Assembly (NCBI GenBank): GCA_963921825.1
Contig: OY997591.1
Span: 52,610,531-52,674,530 of the forward strand
Direction of reading: 5' to 3'
DNA length: 64,000 nt
From: Erodium maritimum
Lineage: Eukaryota; Streptophyta; Magnoliopsida; Geraniales; Geraniaceae
Position numbers and translations under genes: made by a program. The notes under the pieces are model-generated. The model was not told the DNA's origin. It ran no database searches and saw only the letters and a program-made list of their open reading frames with translations. Below, in pieces: positions 1-11,844 of this stretch. Position 1 is the stretch's first letter. The number at the start of each line of letters is the position of its first letter.

Positions 1-627
1 AAGGCATAGTAGATGTTAAGAATACTAAAATAAAACAACCTGTATAGCTGGAAATTTTGATTGAAAGAACAAATTGTAGAGATGAACTTGAGGATGATTC
101 GGAGTTAAAGTAAACAATAAGAAGAAAATAGGACACAAACAAGAGAGGACGTGAAGAAGCAGAATCAAAGTGCAGACTCGTCTCAGTAGTAAGAGCGAGC
201 ACGTCGCTGTGGGGACTCAACTCAACCATGAACTATGCTTTCACAACAGGTGGTCCATTGTGTAACACAAGCATGGGACTCAGAGCTCCCATCCTTGCAT
301 GGGATCGAGAAAAGGCACCAACCTCTAGATTTGACTTGGATAATTGAAATTTCACCAAATCAAGATAAGGGCCAGGGCATCACCCATCACCAAAATTATA
401 ACTAAAATCTTTTAATAGAAACAAATCCAAAAGTCTGGATATACCTCGAGGAATATGTGAAATCAGAAACTTCCATAAATCTGTGCTTTCTCCCCATATA
501 TCCAAAATGTGAAGAATAATATTCCCATTTTCTTTGAATTCTCATACCAGTAACTTTATGACGACAGAAAAATAAAAGACAGAGACCCGGACATATGGGT
601 CGATCAATGATCAATGAAAATGCCAAG
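1..627 (-). other. 3' flank and probable 3' UTR of the HWS gene
   Basis: This stretch lies downstream of the HWS stop codon on the minus strand. It has no conserved reading frame; a short open frame at 402-656 is chance. Part of it is presumably the 3' UTR. I could not place a poly(A) site. Confidence 0.4.
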
Positions 628-1857
628 TTATGGAGCAATTTCAAGCCTAGGTTCAAAGCAAAACCCAGTGAAGAGCTGAAGAGGGAACCTTTTAGTCACC
701 GGGCACTTCTGAGACCATTTCCATTGTTTAAGGTTCATGTCATACACAAGAAGCATAGGAGCCCCATAGCTTTGTATGTATATCAGATCACCTGTGCCAC
801 TGCTAGCAAAAACATCATCAAACTCCCCAAACCCTTGAAAAAACTTATGTGGCATACGACCCACTTCTTGCCACTCTTTCCCATTCAAAACCCATACCCC
901 AATCCCTTTTATTATGTCCGGCCGGTCTTGCTTCCCAATCCCCCCCACCATAACCAGCTTCTCTTTCAGGTTCATCAACCGCCCACATGTAAGAGGGCAA
1001 GGTACTTGAATAAAGCTCCTTATCAGCATACCATCGGACGCCCGGCTAGAGAGATTATATGCCAAAAGCCCATGACGATTTTCTGGCCCACCCAACCCGA
1101 CCCCGCCTCCAGTGGAGTAGATCAAGAAGTACAATACCCCGTCGCAAATCACGCTATCATCACCGCCTCTCCACCCACCAAGCACCTCTCCCCAAGACTT
1201 GATCCATGTCAATGTTTTTGAATCATACGTATGGATTGTGAGCTCCCACTGGAAGAAATCTCCCGGGACTTGTTTGGACTTAACAATTGAGACAGTGTAA
1301 GTATGTGACACTCTGTTCACTGAGACTGCAAGTGCACTGTAGTCGGTGTACTTCGGGCCCGGTAGATCCTGAAGCCTCCTCCAACATTTGGTGATGGGAT
1401 TGCAAATGTAAAGCTTGCTTCTACTCTCGTAGTCCATGAAACAAACCAGACCATAAGAAGAAGTAACAAACCAGTTTGAGGCCTCGATGCATGGGAGATC
1501 AATGCTGTACCACTTTCGAAGGATGGGGTCATAAGTGTAACCGATTGGCTCATCAGAGCTTGTGAACATGAAGTACCAAGGCTTTTGTGATAGGACTTGA
1601 GATGGGTTCCATAGAAATCTTTTTGAGCTCACAAGATCGTGCCATCTTTTGCAAACAGAACTTGCTCTGAAGATGCTTGCAATTGGAAGATACGCTAGGA
1701 TTTTTTCCAACAAGTCATCAGGAAGGATCAAGTCCACTGAAACTGCTGCAACTTCTTTGCCACCTTCATCACTATGCTCTGGCAATGAAGAGAACTCTCT
1801 AACATTCCATTCCATGTCAACATAGCAATGGCTTACCCACGATTGTTCTCCTTCCAT
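628..1857 (-). CDS. HWS: F-box/kelch-repeat protein, HAWAIIAN SKIRT orthologue
   Basis: Single coding exon of 409 residues. The F-box lies at about residues 44-84 (core LPDDLLEKILAYLPIASIF) and is followed by a galactose-oxidase/kelch-like C-terminal region. The C-terminus (FPLQLFTGFCFEPRLEIAP) and the internal block SIVKSKQVPG match the Arabidopsis protein At3g61590 as I know it. That family member is an SCF E3-ligase substrate adaptor, nucleus-associated, controlling organ growth, sepal fusion and microRNA activity. The open frame extends upstream to an ATG at 1887, but I choose 1857. The Arabidopsis protein starts similarly (Met-Glu, then a nearby Ser-Trp), and a good 3' splice site (TTTTTGTAG, ending at 1871) lies between the two ATGs, so the upstream one is probably intronic. 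Length matches the family (about 411). No frame damage is seen, and the gene is probably functional. Confidence 0.95.
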   Translation of the reverse strand: MEGEQSWVSHCYVDMEWNVREFSSLPEHSDEGGKEVAAVSVDLILPDDLLEKILAYLPIASIFRASSVCKRWHDLVSSKRFLWNPSQVLSQKPWYFMFTSSDEPIGYTYDPILRKWYSIDLPCIEASNWFVTSSYGLVCFMDYESRSKLYICNPITKCWRRLQDLPGPKYTDYSALAVSVNRVSHTYTVSIVKSKQVPGDFFQWELTIHTYDSKTLTWIKSWGEVLGGWRGGDDSVICDGVLYFLIYSTGGGVGLGGPENRHGLLAYNLSSRASDGMLIRSFIQVPCPLTCGRLMNLKEKLVMVGGIGKQDRPDIIKGIGVWVLNGKEWQEVGRMPHKFFQGFGEFDDVFASSGTGDLIYIQSYGAPMLLVYDMNLKQWKWSQKCPVTKRFPLQLFTGFCFEPRLEIAP

Positions 1858-3480
1858 GATCACAAACTTACTACAAAAAGATGACACATTATCATGACAG
1901 AGACAAAGAAATTGGTATTAAGTTGACCATATGGTTATGATTGCTTGAAAATAGATTCTATCTTCAGAAATATACTACAAGAAACCGCTCTTCCTCTCCC
2001 ACAGACAAGCTACAAAAGAATAAAAAAAATAATATTTACAACTTCCGGATCTCATGATTTGACCATCACAAAAGTCCAAAACAAGGTACTTGTGAAAATA
2101 AGGTGCTACCGATTGCTTGCAGCGAAAAAAAAAATCCGTTTCTTTACCTTAGGACAAGACTATGAAAGGCCAAAATACTGGACTTGAAACAAAACTCTCT
2201 CTCCCATCATCTCTTTCAAGTTTTATGGGGTGCACTGAGAGCCGTAGCACTAGTGACTAGATTTATCTCTCAAGGGTTCAGGGTATAGATCATCATAATA
2301 TATATGAGAAAATTACAATCTTTACAGTGAGATTAAAAGAACAGGATGAATTTCATAGCTTCAATCATGTTATCCTAGTATAGGATGGTTAATAGATTAA
2401 AGGAACAAGTACGTTTAAATATAATATAAATCATAAGAGACCCTTTGACACACCAATTGGAAAACACAAATCTCACCACAGTAAATAAATTATACATAAC
2501 AAATAACAATACCAGATACAAAACCTAAACCATTTTGAATTCGATTGGGTGCACAACCCCAAGGGAAATTATAGAGATTGAGACAGCCAAGCAATGGCAA
2601 AGAAGGTTAAGAGCATACCACAGAGACAAACAAAACCAGAAAAGAGGACACTAAGCCACAACATGTGAAGATTACTATAAGTAGATTAACTAAAACCAAA
2701 ATAAAAATGCAAACCAAAGAATTGCCACCACATTATGACAGAAACACAAAAGAGGGCATTGAGGATTTTATTCACCAAAACAAGCTTTACTGATACAATA
2801 AAAAATAAAAAAGTTTAGCTCATTTCCATGACAGAGAACAACTTTTTCACAGTTTCAACATCAAACCCTAAACAGGACCAGTCACTTAAAACAATAAAAA
2901 TAACTTTGGGTAGGTTGTGATTCGTCCAGGAATACCCATCAATCAAACATCAGAAACCCCACAGTACTAGAAAAAAAGTAACATCACTAACTAAACCAAT
3001 ACCAAAGGATTAAAACATATCAGAACATAAATAGATTGATGAACAACATACAGAAATTTCAGGAAAAAAACAGTTGGGAAAACGAAACAAGTTACACAGG
3101 ATCGAAAAAAAAAATCAAACTTAAAGACCCCAAATGTAATCACCTCACCAGAAGCCTTCTCAGGGATGAGCTGCCAAAAGGGTGTCTCCTGATTCGGAGA
3201 AAGATCGCAGATTTAGACTAAAAATGGCGAATAGGGAATGAAAGAGTGAGGATGAAACGAAATTTGGTGCCAGAAAATACTGAGAATAAGATGAAAAAAT
3301 TCAGCTTTGAAGAGGGTATTGAGAAACAGAGAGAGGATGAAACGGACTGAACAAGAATATTTCCTGCAAATGGAAGAGAACTATGAAATGAATCGCTCTG
3401 GAGATGGGAGATAAGCATTGCTCGAGGCTGAGCTACCCATTTCAGAGAGAGGAGAGAGAGAGAGAGAGGAGCAAGTTTTT
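1858..3480 (-). promoter_or_regulatory. HWS: HWS 5' UTR with a probable leader intron
   Basis: Upstream of the chosen start there is a candidate leader intron on the minus strand: donor CTG|GTGAGG at 3148 and acceptor TTTTTGTAG ending at 1871, about 1.28 kb. The upstream 5' leader would lie at about 3149-3450. It begins just inside a pyrimidine-rich patch (GA repeat on the plus strand at about 3450-3472), which is common at plant transcription starts. The intron is AT-rich and has no coding signal. Small plus-strand open frames here (1945-2187, 3036-3221) are chance. The splice sites are inferred from consensus only. Confidence 0.5.
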
Positions 3481-3807
3481 TTTCTTCTATGGAGTACTTT
3501 GGTTACTTTTTTCCTTTTAATGAAACAAAACGACAGGCAGGGAATGAAGTGTGAGTTGGTTTTTGTGTTGAGGTTGTGGTTGCTTCAACAGAAAATTGAT
3601 CTAGAGAGAAAATGGTCGACTAGGAGATGCTAATCTACCTATTTCCATGGATTTTAATAGGAGAAATGTTAATTCGAAAGAAATTACATTAATGCTTTCT
3701 TCAAGATGAGGTAGTGACTGAAATTGATAACTGACAATAATATTTCTTTTAATAAAGTCAATAATATATTTTTTTTATCATAGAAAACTACATGAAAATA
3801 ATATTTT
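3481..3807. other. Intergenic DNA, HWS promoter side
   Basis: AT-rich sequence between the HWS leader and the left end of the next transposon. It presumably holds the HWS promoter. I see no clear TATA element on the minus strand. Confidence 0.3.
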
Positions 3808-4008
3808 AAAGTAAATTACAAATAAACATTTCTATCTGATACTTACTCTAAAGATTTTTTTAACTGATACTTACTCAGATGTTTAGTTATATAACAAATA
3901 GCCCAAACCATCAATTAAAATGACGAAAATGCCCTTAGTTATTTTTTAAATATTTTTTTTAGAAATAAAACTTAAGTGATTTAATAAGTAAATATATATA
4001 TATATATA

Positions 4009-7000
4009 GAAATATATTTTTTAGAAGATGTGTGCCGGCCCTAGCTTTTGGCGATTCGCGGTGGGGAGGTGGAGATACCGCGCGTGACAGGCGTGTGCGG
4101 CCGGAACGGAGTTCTACCGTCTCCATCTGGTGAGATGGGGAGGAGGTAAGTCTTTGGGCGCTCAGTCTCTCGTTGTTTTCTCGTTTTTCTTCTGTTTTTT
4201 TGGGATTCTGAAGCTGAAGATTAGTTCCCGAAGTGGGGGAATCGTTCCTCTGTTGCCCCACGTCCGACGGTACGGCTGCAGTGTGGTTGGTGGTGTCACC
4301 GGCGGTGTTCATGCGGTGGTCCTTTCCCGAGCAGGATCGGGGTTAGATCCGGTATCAGCCGGCAAAGTTTGGTGTCTACGGCGGCGAAGGGTACTGCTCG
4401 CCTGGTCTAGTCGGGTCCGGTGTGTATTGTCGGAGCTGCTGTAGGCGGGTGCAGTCGGTGCTGTGGTGTGGGGAGTTCGGGCGCGACGCATGGGCAAGTG
4501 GTCATGATCCCGATTGGCGTGTGAGAGGGGGCAACAGAGTTCAGACATACGTCATGTGATTCCTATCTTGGAATTGCAGGGGGTTAGGGAAGTTGGCGAC
4601 GGTAGAATACCTGAAAGGGGTAATCCATCGTCGGAAACCGCAGATTGTTTTTCTAAGTGAGACGATGGCTAAGAAAGGGGGAGTGGATTTACTGAAACTT
4701 AAGACGGGATTCTCATGGGTCTGTGAAGTACCAGCGGTGGGTCATAAGGGAGGATTGATCCTGTTGTGGACAGTGGAGGTTTCGGTAAAGCCACACCCGG
4801 GCGGGGATCGGTACATCGACGTGGAAATCAAGGGCCCGGTTTGGGATAGCTTTCGTTTCATTGGTGTATATGGGGAAGCGAACCGGGAACTCCGGTGGCA
4901 AACGTGGGAGCTGATTCGGTCTTTGGGGATGGGCCCGACGGCATCGTAGAGATGGCTTCTGATGGGTGATTTTAATGGCATTCTGCGTCATAAGGAGAAA
5001 CGGGGGGCCGACGTTATCCGGTCCACCTGATTAAGGGCTTTCGGGGAGCGATGCGGGACGTGGACGTACAGGATGTTCCCCTCCAGGGGTATGGGTTTAC
5101 CTGGCACAGTGGGAGTGAGCCGGAAACGAGGATGGCGGTGCAGCTGGATAAGGCCCTTATGTCTACGTCTCTTAAGTTTATGTGGCCGGAGGCGCACTTG
5201 GCCAATTTAGGTATATCAACCTCCGACCATCTACCAATTCTGTTGGACTCTGACCGCAGGGTGGATCCAATCGGCTCTAGACAATTTCGTTTTGAGAATA
5301 TTTGGGCGGAAGACCCTGAGAGTGGTCACCTGATCCAATCGTGGTGGGGTGCTCCTGAGGATAGGGAATTCACTAGAGGTATGGGCTAAAGAAGTGTACA
5401 ATGTGTTAGCCAGGAAGATTGCCAGGTATGAGAAGGACATGTTGTGGTTGAATGGTAGGGTAGATCGTACGAGTATTTGGAGACGTAGAGCATTACAAAA
5501 ACTCTACGTGGTGGCGCTAGAACGGAAAGGAGAGTTTTGGCGGCATCGGGCTAAGCAACATTGGCTTACTGATAGTGACCAGAACACGAAGTTTTTCCAG
5601 GCGTCAGCATCACAACGGAAAAATAACAACAAGGTGACCGAATTGCAGGATGAATCTAGAAATGTCCTGACCTGGGACACGGGGTTGGTAGACCATATTT
5701 TGGAGTTATATAAAACATTATCAAGGAAATCAAGGGGAGACGGGACAAGGTTCCCAAGGTTTCGACATCAATTGACAGAGGAGCAGAACATGTCACTGAT
5801 GTGTGAGGTGACGTCAGAGGAGGTGCGAGATGCTACTTTCTCGATGGGACCCAACAAGTCGCCGGGGCCGGATGGGCTCAATCCGTTCTTCTACCAAAGT
5901 ATTGGGGTACGGTAGGAGAGGACATTACCAGGTGGGTGCGTCGTATATTCGTAGGGGAGGACATACCGTGAGAGATGAACAAGACAACGTTGGTTCTGAT
6001 TCCGAAGGTGGAATGTCCCATGTCACTGAAGGATCTCCGGCATATTGCCCTTTGCAATGTGGTATTTAAAGTGGTCTCGAAGGGGGCGGCGAACTGGTTA
6101 AAGGGCATGTTGATGGTATAATTTCGGCCTCTCAAAGGGCGTTTGTACCAGGTCGGTCGATACAGGATAATGTTATTCTATCATACGAAACACTACACTT
6201 TCTGAAGAATAAGAGACAGGGCCGAGAGGAGTGGGTGGCTCTAAAGCTAGGCATGAGAAAGGCCTATGACAGAGTGTAGTAGGGTTTCCTGTGGGATATG
6301 ATGCATGGGTTTGGTTTTGGGGAGGACTGGATAGCACTGGTTTGACGATGCACGTATTCGTTAACATACAACATTGTGGCAGGAGGCCGGCAGGCGGGAT
6401 TCGTCCAACTAGAGAGAGGAATCAGACAAGGGGACCCGTTTTCCCCATACATGTTCCTGTTTTGTATGGAAGGTTTCTCATGCCTGCTACAGGAGGCAGA
6501 AAGCGGGGGAGACCTACATGGGGTTAAGGTGTCCCCACGGGCGCCTTCGCTCACTCATCTATTTTTTGCAGACGACTGTTTTATCTACTACAAGGCGACC
6601 CTGACGGAAATTGGACGGTTGAGAAATCTACTTCAGATGTTTGAGGAAGCATCGGGGCAGGTCGTGAATCAGCAAAAGTCATATCTGTTCTTTAGTACCA
6701 ATACAACGGACACCAGACGGGAGGAGGGGGTCCAGATTCTTGGGATCCCGGAGTTGACACACCCGTCTCCCTATTTGAGGATTCTGAACATGATGAGGCG
6801 CAGCAGGAAACAAGGGCTGCAGTATGTATTGAATAGGGTCATGCGGAGGATTCAGATATGGGACGGGAAATTGCTAAATGGGGCTGGTAAGGAGGTCTTA
6901 GTCAAATCTGTTTTACAAGCAATTTCTGCATACATAATGAGTGTCATGAGGCTTCTGAAAGGAACTATGGACCAGATTAATGTACCGTTAGCCCATTTTT

Positions 7001-8572
7001 GGTGGAAGAAATCTGGTCCGGACGGGAAAGGCGTCATCTGGCATTCGTGGGCGACTATGTCTCGTCCGAAGGAGGAGGGAGGGCTGGGATTCAAGAACCT
7101 ATATGATTTCAATACGGATCTACTGGGGAAACAACTATGGAAGCTCATGATAGAAGAATCCAGTTTGGTAGCGAGAGTGCTGAAGGCTCGGTACTATCCG
7201 GAGTCCTCGTGTTGGAGGTGGTCCGGAAACCGAATCAGAGCTATGTCTGGCAGAGCATTCTGTCCGCGCAGGATCTGATCAAAAGAGGAGCACGGAGGTC
7301 GATTGGTCCAGGGACAACTACGTCGATATGTGACCATCCGTGGTTGACAGGGGTAGAGGTAAGAATGCAATCGGTGGGACCGGGTATCGATAACATTCCA
7401 GTGCCGGGACTTATGAGGCCTAACGAGAGGCGGTGAGACATAGATGTGATTAACAATCTATTCAATATGGAAGACCATCCTACGATACTGGCAGTCTCGA
7501 TCAGTAGGACGACCACCTCGGACTCGTGCTATTGGGTGGGGGACTATTTGGGGCAGTACTTCGTGAAGTCGTCTTATAGCCTATGTCAACAAGAGCATGC
7601 GTCCTTTCAGCCCTAGACAGATATATGGACAACTATTTGGAAGCTAGAAGTGATGCCGAAGGTGCGAACTTTTTTGTGGAGAACATGCTCAGGGTGTCTA
7701 CAGGTGGCAGACAACCTTAGGCGACGACACGTGGCAATGGAGGCGAGGTACCCGGTCTGCTCAGGGGCAGATGAATCCGAGCTACATCTATTAGTCCAGT
7801 TCCCCGTAGCAGTAGAATGCTGGGCCAAGTCTGGCCTGAACACCCCCCAAGATGCTCCGGATATTACTGACTGGTTGCAAAGCATGCTTCATCTCAATCC
7901 CCCGGCAAGTGGTGGACTGGTAGGATGTACTTTGTGGGAATTATGGAAGGCCAGAAACAAAGTAGTCTGGGAAAATATCGCACAGCCGACCGCCAGTATC
8001 TTTCAAACGACCTTTCATCTACAGGCAGGTTGGCTTGAAGCCAAGAAGAGGAAACATCAAGCACAAGCAATCTCCTGTCAACCACATATAGGTGCAGCAG
8101 AATCTTGGGAACGTCCCAATCAAGGGACGTGAGCCATAAATATAGATGGGGCGTTGTTTGCAGCGGCAGATAAGATAGGAACTGGCTGGATATGCAGAGA
8201 TGGCAAGGGACAACTCACGGGGGCCTGATCTGCATCCTTCCACGGATCTTAGAACCCGGGGCTCGTGGAGGCATATGCGATTTATGACGCACTAACGTGG
8301 CTACTACAGTATCTAAGGAAAAGGACGTCTGTGCGAAGTGATTGTTATCTCCTTTGGGAATAATCGTCACAAATTGTATTTCCCTTTTAGCTAAACTCGA
8401 ATGCGTGCAGCTCGATTTTGTAAAACGGACAACGAATAAAACAGCTCATTGGCTTGCCAGGGCGGCTTGTTCTTCCCCTGTTTGGAATTGGCAAGGGGGT
8501 CATGTCCCCGAGCCTCTTCAAAATATCATTATTGCCGATATTTATATAACATCTCATATTTCCTCAAAAAAA
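4009..8572 (+). mobile_element. L1-type LINE retrotransposon, inserted in the (TA)n centre of a TIR element
   Basis: About 4.56 kb, plus strand, flanked on both sides by (TA)n tracts (about 3991-4008 and 8573-8589) that act as the target duplication. The 3' end is a short A-run. It has a G-rich 5' leader at 4009-4560 and then an ORF2-like region with endonuclease, reverse transcriptase, zinc-binding and RNase H segments in the order of plant L1 LINEs. No separate ORF1 is visible, so the 5' end may be truncated or ORF1 degraded. GC content is distinctly higher than in the flanking DNA. Confidence 0.85.
4563..8540 (+). pseudogene. LINE ORF2 pseudogene (endonuclease, RT, RNase H)
   Basis: Reading by frame: endonuclease start SWNCRGLG (about 4566), MGDFNGIL (about 4960), SDHLPILL (about 5225); LINE linker FWRHRAKQHWLTDSDQNTKF (about 5535); RT SPGPDG (about 5858), PGRSIQDN (about 6147), motif A region LKLGMRKAYDRV (about 6245), motif B RQGDPFSPY (about 6422), motif C FFADDCFIY (about 6566); zf-RVT-like FLWR...CSGADESELH (about 7665-7785); RNase H INIDGALF (about 8137) and VKRTTNKTAHWLARAA (about 8418). 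The frame is broken by several stops and shifts (near 4949, 5389, 5915, 6280, 7278 and 7614). The motif-A catalytic Asp is Gly, so the enzyme is dead. Confidence 0.88.
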
Positions 8573-8762
8573 GTATATATATATATATAACAAAAGTGAT
8601 TTTTTAAATAATTATTAAAGTGTAGTTGAGGGTATTTCGTCATTTTAGCTGACGGCTTGAGCTATTTGTTATATAACTAAACATCTGAGTATATATCAGT
8701 TAAATTTTTTTTTAGAGTATGGACTAGTTAAACACTTCAAATTTGGGGTTGGTATTTTTAAT

Positions 8763-8895
8763 TTACACTTAATCTTACCCACCAACCATACTTATTCCCA
8801 AACAAGTATACGCATTAGGATTCGAACCTATAATGTCAAATAAAGGTGAGACGTAAAGATGTATTTGCCACCAGGCTAATCCACGTAGGCATCCC
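8763..8895 (-). mobile_element. tRNA-derived SINE-like unit
   Basis: On the minus strand there is an A-box-like TAGCCTGGTGG (about 8866-8876) and, about 45 nt further, a B-box-like GGTTCGAATCC (about 8818-8828), the layout of an internal Pol III promoter. No cloverleaf or mature tRNA can be drawn. The unit directly abuts the right end of the TIR element at 8762. Confidence 0.55.
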
Positions 8896-9170
8896 TTTTG
8901 AATTGGTAACTTATCTTCAGTATCCTAAAGTTTTACAACGTTAATAAGAGTTTTTATATTTTGGTAACACATCTTTAGTACTCCTTATGAATTGGTCACA
9001 TATCATTAAATACCACTTATATATTAGTAACAGAACAATTACATACCTTATAAATTAGTCACCGATCATCAAAATGACGTAAACTTGACTAAAACTTTAT
9101 CCAATGCGTTACTAATACATAAGGGGTACTATAAATTTATTATCAATACATGAGGTATTAAAGGTAATTA
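8896..9170. repeat. AT-rich array of imperfect short repeats
   Basis: Several imperfect copies of a phrase like AATTGGTAACAxATCxTTAxTACC occur, the rightmost ones inverted (GTTACTAATACATAAGGGGTA at about 9108). The pattern resembles the sub-repeated arms of a degraded long-TIR element. No coding signal. Confidence 0.4.
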
Positions 9171-9245
9171 AGTCATATTTTAATAAGTAAGTTGTATATT
9201 TATTTATATATTATAACCTAATTTAGTATGGTAGAAAGTTATAGA

Positions 9246-9460
9246 ATGGAGGTGATAAATAAACTGATATGTTATATATAACTGACAATCTTACGTGAAT
9301 CAATTATATTTATTTTAATACCATAATTATTTTAAACAAATAAAATATATTAGTTTGCATTACACAACCGGCAGATTATTCTTCATTATTAAGTTGTAAC
9401 TCAACTTTTATACATAGTATTTCTCTATTGTGTTCATTTAAAAAAAAGTTTATATTAATA
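9246..9460 (+). repeat. AT-rich dispersed repeat, copy 1
   Basis: About 200 bp that recurs in direct orientation at 11558-11745. Shared blocks include ATCAATTATATTTATT and TATTAAGTTGTAACTC. A short related piece lies at about 10670-10730. Identity is roughly 70-75% by eye. It could be the arms of an old element. Confidence 0.5.
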
Positions 9461-9479
9461 CAAAGTGGAGGTGATTAAT

Positions 9480-11557
9480 AGATTGATGTGTGGACCTTTT
9501 TCATTGTAAATAGCAACCGGTCATAGGTCTTTTTTCTCCGTTACTATGCTTCGATCACCTCTTTCTCCTCTACCTCTCCTTCTCCACCATTTCCTTTCGT
9601 TACCAACACGCTCACCCCTACGGTCTTCATTGATTCGTCCTTTGGATCCGCCGTCCATATCCACATCTTCAACTACTAAAGAGGGGATGAAATGATAGGA
9701 TTTGGAGAGAGATGACATTCTCTCAGCAACCTCTAGCCATCCCATGTGTACCAGGGCCGCCTTCTTCATTGTCTCCAACACCGATGCCCTCAACCCCGAC
9801 GAACCCAAATTCTTCGCTCCTTACGCTGCCAATGTCGTCGCCTCCAACACCATGACCACCTCCTCATCCGTATCCATCTCCTCTCGCGCCTCGGTTCTAG
9901 AGTCCCTCTCGGAACGACCGAGGGCAGAGATCATATGCGATATGTTACCCCACCACAACTTTTGGTAGCTTCACCGTGGCCCCACACATCCTACCTTGCT
10001 CCACAGACTACCAGTTTCATCGGGAAGACGGGAAAGGCCCCAACAACGAGATAGGTCTGACTCCGATCAGTAGAGATCTTCGCGCGAGGCTCCCTCGCCT
10101 GTCGACCTGAATCATGATGATTGAGAGCAGTGGTTTGCTTTGTAGGTCTGGCCGACGTTGGAAGATGATGGTGCCCCCCCCCCCCCGGTGTGTCGGCAAC
10201 AACAGGTGGAAAATCGACAACGGTCCTAAGCTATCGTGGACCACGAACAGGAGCCCTTGTTGGCCCCAACAATCAGGAGAGGTCTACTACGCAGCCTCGA
10301 CAGGCCTAATGAGTCGAAGGAAGAGCAATGGAGTGTGTGTGGAGACGTATACCTCGCCCTGCCAAGGTCGGTACAAATTTTGTCAATATGGTTCCCTAAT
10401 TTCTTGATGTTTTCCTTGGATACTTGTTATCCCCTCAAATGCCCTGATCTCTTACCATAGACACTTTCAGGCCAAGACAGGAAATGATCATCTTTCACAA
10501 CTCTTGCACAACCATCAGTCGAGAGATCATCTCCCACTGTTTGTGTCTAGTATAGATGGGTATTTGGTTATAAGGTTAGCGTTCAGTACCTATAAGGTAA
10601 AACTAAGTCTCCGCCTTTTCTTTTTAATCATTTTCATATTACGTGTGGTTTGATTTTCATGATTAATAAAGTTCCAATATGCTAAAAAAATATATTGATA
10701 TGTCATATATAATTAATAATCTATTGCGAAAAAAACCAATGCGCTCTGTCAGGGTTTTAGAACCTCTAGTCTAGACAACGGCTTCTCCCCTAAGGCCGTT
10801 GTCGCTTCTCTGGGCCTCTGTCAAGTACTTCTTCTCCGTCGATATGGCACCCATCCCATTCATCCTCTCCTGCTTGTCCGCTGCCCACGAGAGTCATCAC
10901 TACCCAATCCCCGGTTTCCTTAATCTTACCCCAACTCCCATCACCACGATCACGTCACCGCCGACATCACATGTTCTTTTCCCAACTGTTTTTGGGGGGT
11001 TCTCACATGCTACTACCTCTTCCTCGATTGATCTCGGCGGCAATTCTATGAAGTCTCCATCGCCGTCTCCACAACTGCATCCGTCGCCGCCTCTAAAGTC
11101 ACAGCTGGCACGCCCCTCTCCATGGCCTCCACCACCGCACCCTCCTCGACCCCTCTCCCAATTATGGATCTGGCTAATCGAGTAGGTCATTTTTATTTGA
11201 TCTGATTTTGTCTTTGCAGGGTCAATGACGAAAGGAATTCAGTGCTCTAGGGATTGGCCTTGGGAGGGGTCCCTGGTAAGAGTTATGCCTTCCTTTGAAG
11301 CTGATTATAGCAGGTTCGGTCGCACTCTACAGAGTATGCAGCGTTTAGGCAATACCTTGAGCAGCCATAGTCAGTTTCGTTATAGTTTAGTGTTAGATTG
11401 CCTATATGGCACCCCATCCAATACCGTTAAGGACGATTATAGTATGAAAAGAATAACAAACACTTTGTGTTCTTTGTCTGTTCTTCGTGGTCAGGTATTT
11501 ATCTCTGATGCACTCAAATATATTTGAAGTCTAATTTAATGAAATTGCACCTTTCGT
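9480..11557 (+). other. GC-richer segment between the dispersed repeats, unidentified
   Basis: The DNA is C-rich on the plus strand with long stop-poor stretches: 9702-9968 and its overlapping frame to 10054, 10114-10407, 10799-11185, and 11225-11527. None gives a protein I recognise and no continuous frame joins them. The pieces could be captured host gene fragments or parts of a decayed retroposon. A poly-C run lies at about 10177-10189. I do not call a gene here. Confidence 0.3.
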
Positions 11558-11745
11558 CCCCCCAACAAAATAATCTATTACGTAAATCAATTATATTTAT
11601 TGATAACATATACTTTTTTAGAACAAGTAATATATATGAGTTCACATAACACAATCAAAAGATTAATCTCTATTATTAAGTTGTAACTCTGACTTTTATA
11701 TGTAGTGTTTTTCTGTTGTATTAATTTTAATTGTATGTATATTTC
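11558..11745 (+). repeat. AT-rich dispersed repeat, copy 2
   Basis: Direct-orientation partner of 9246-9460. Together they bracket about 2.1 kb of GC-richer sequence. No TG...CA ends or target duplication that would prove an LTR pair are visible. Confidence 0.5.
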
Positions 11746-11746
11746 A

Positions 11747-11822
11747 ATCATAACGATGATTATGCGAAAAATCTGTAAAAAAAAATCATAACGGTGATTA
11801 TGCGAAAAATCTGTAAAAAAAA
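11747..11822 (+). repeat. Tandem duplication, about 38 bp x 2
   Basis: Two adjacent copies of a unit containing GATTATGCGAAAAATCTGTA followed by an A-run. They differ at about one base apart from A-run length. Confidence 0.8.
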
Positions 11823-11844
11823 CCTATTTTTTTTTTCATTTTTT

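Larger units (their letters stand above)
3808..8762. mobile_element. Long-TIR DNA element (MITE/MULE-like), host of a LINE insertion
   Basis: About 150 bp at 3808-3960 is repeated inverted at about 8600-8762. The arms share, for example, CTCAGATGTTTAGTTATATA, then CAAATAGC and AAAATGACGAAA, and both begin GTAAATTA. The AT-rich centre is a (TA)n run that has been split by a LINE (4009-8572). Without the LINE the element is about 400 bp. Long AT-rich inverted arms suggest a MULE-type MITE. I could not find a target duplication, and the right end abuts a SINE-like unit, so the superfamily is uncertain. Confidence 0.65.

Noticed and set aside
595-1221. 208-residue plus-strand open frame
   Set aside because: It is the antisense shadow of the HWS coding exon, which has clear family homology on the minus strand.
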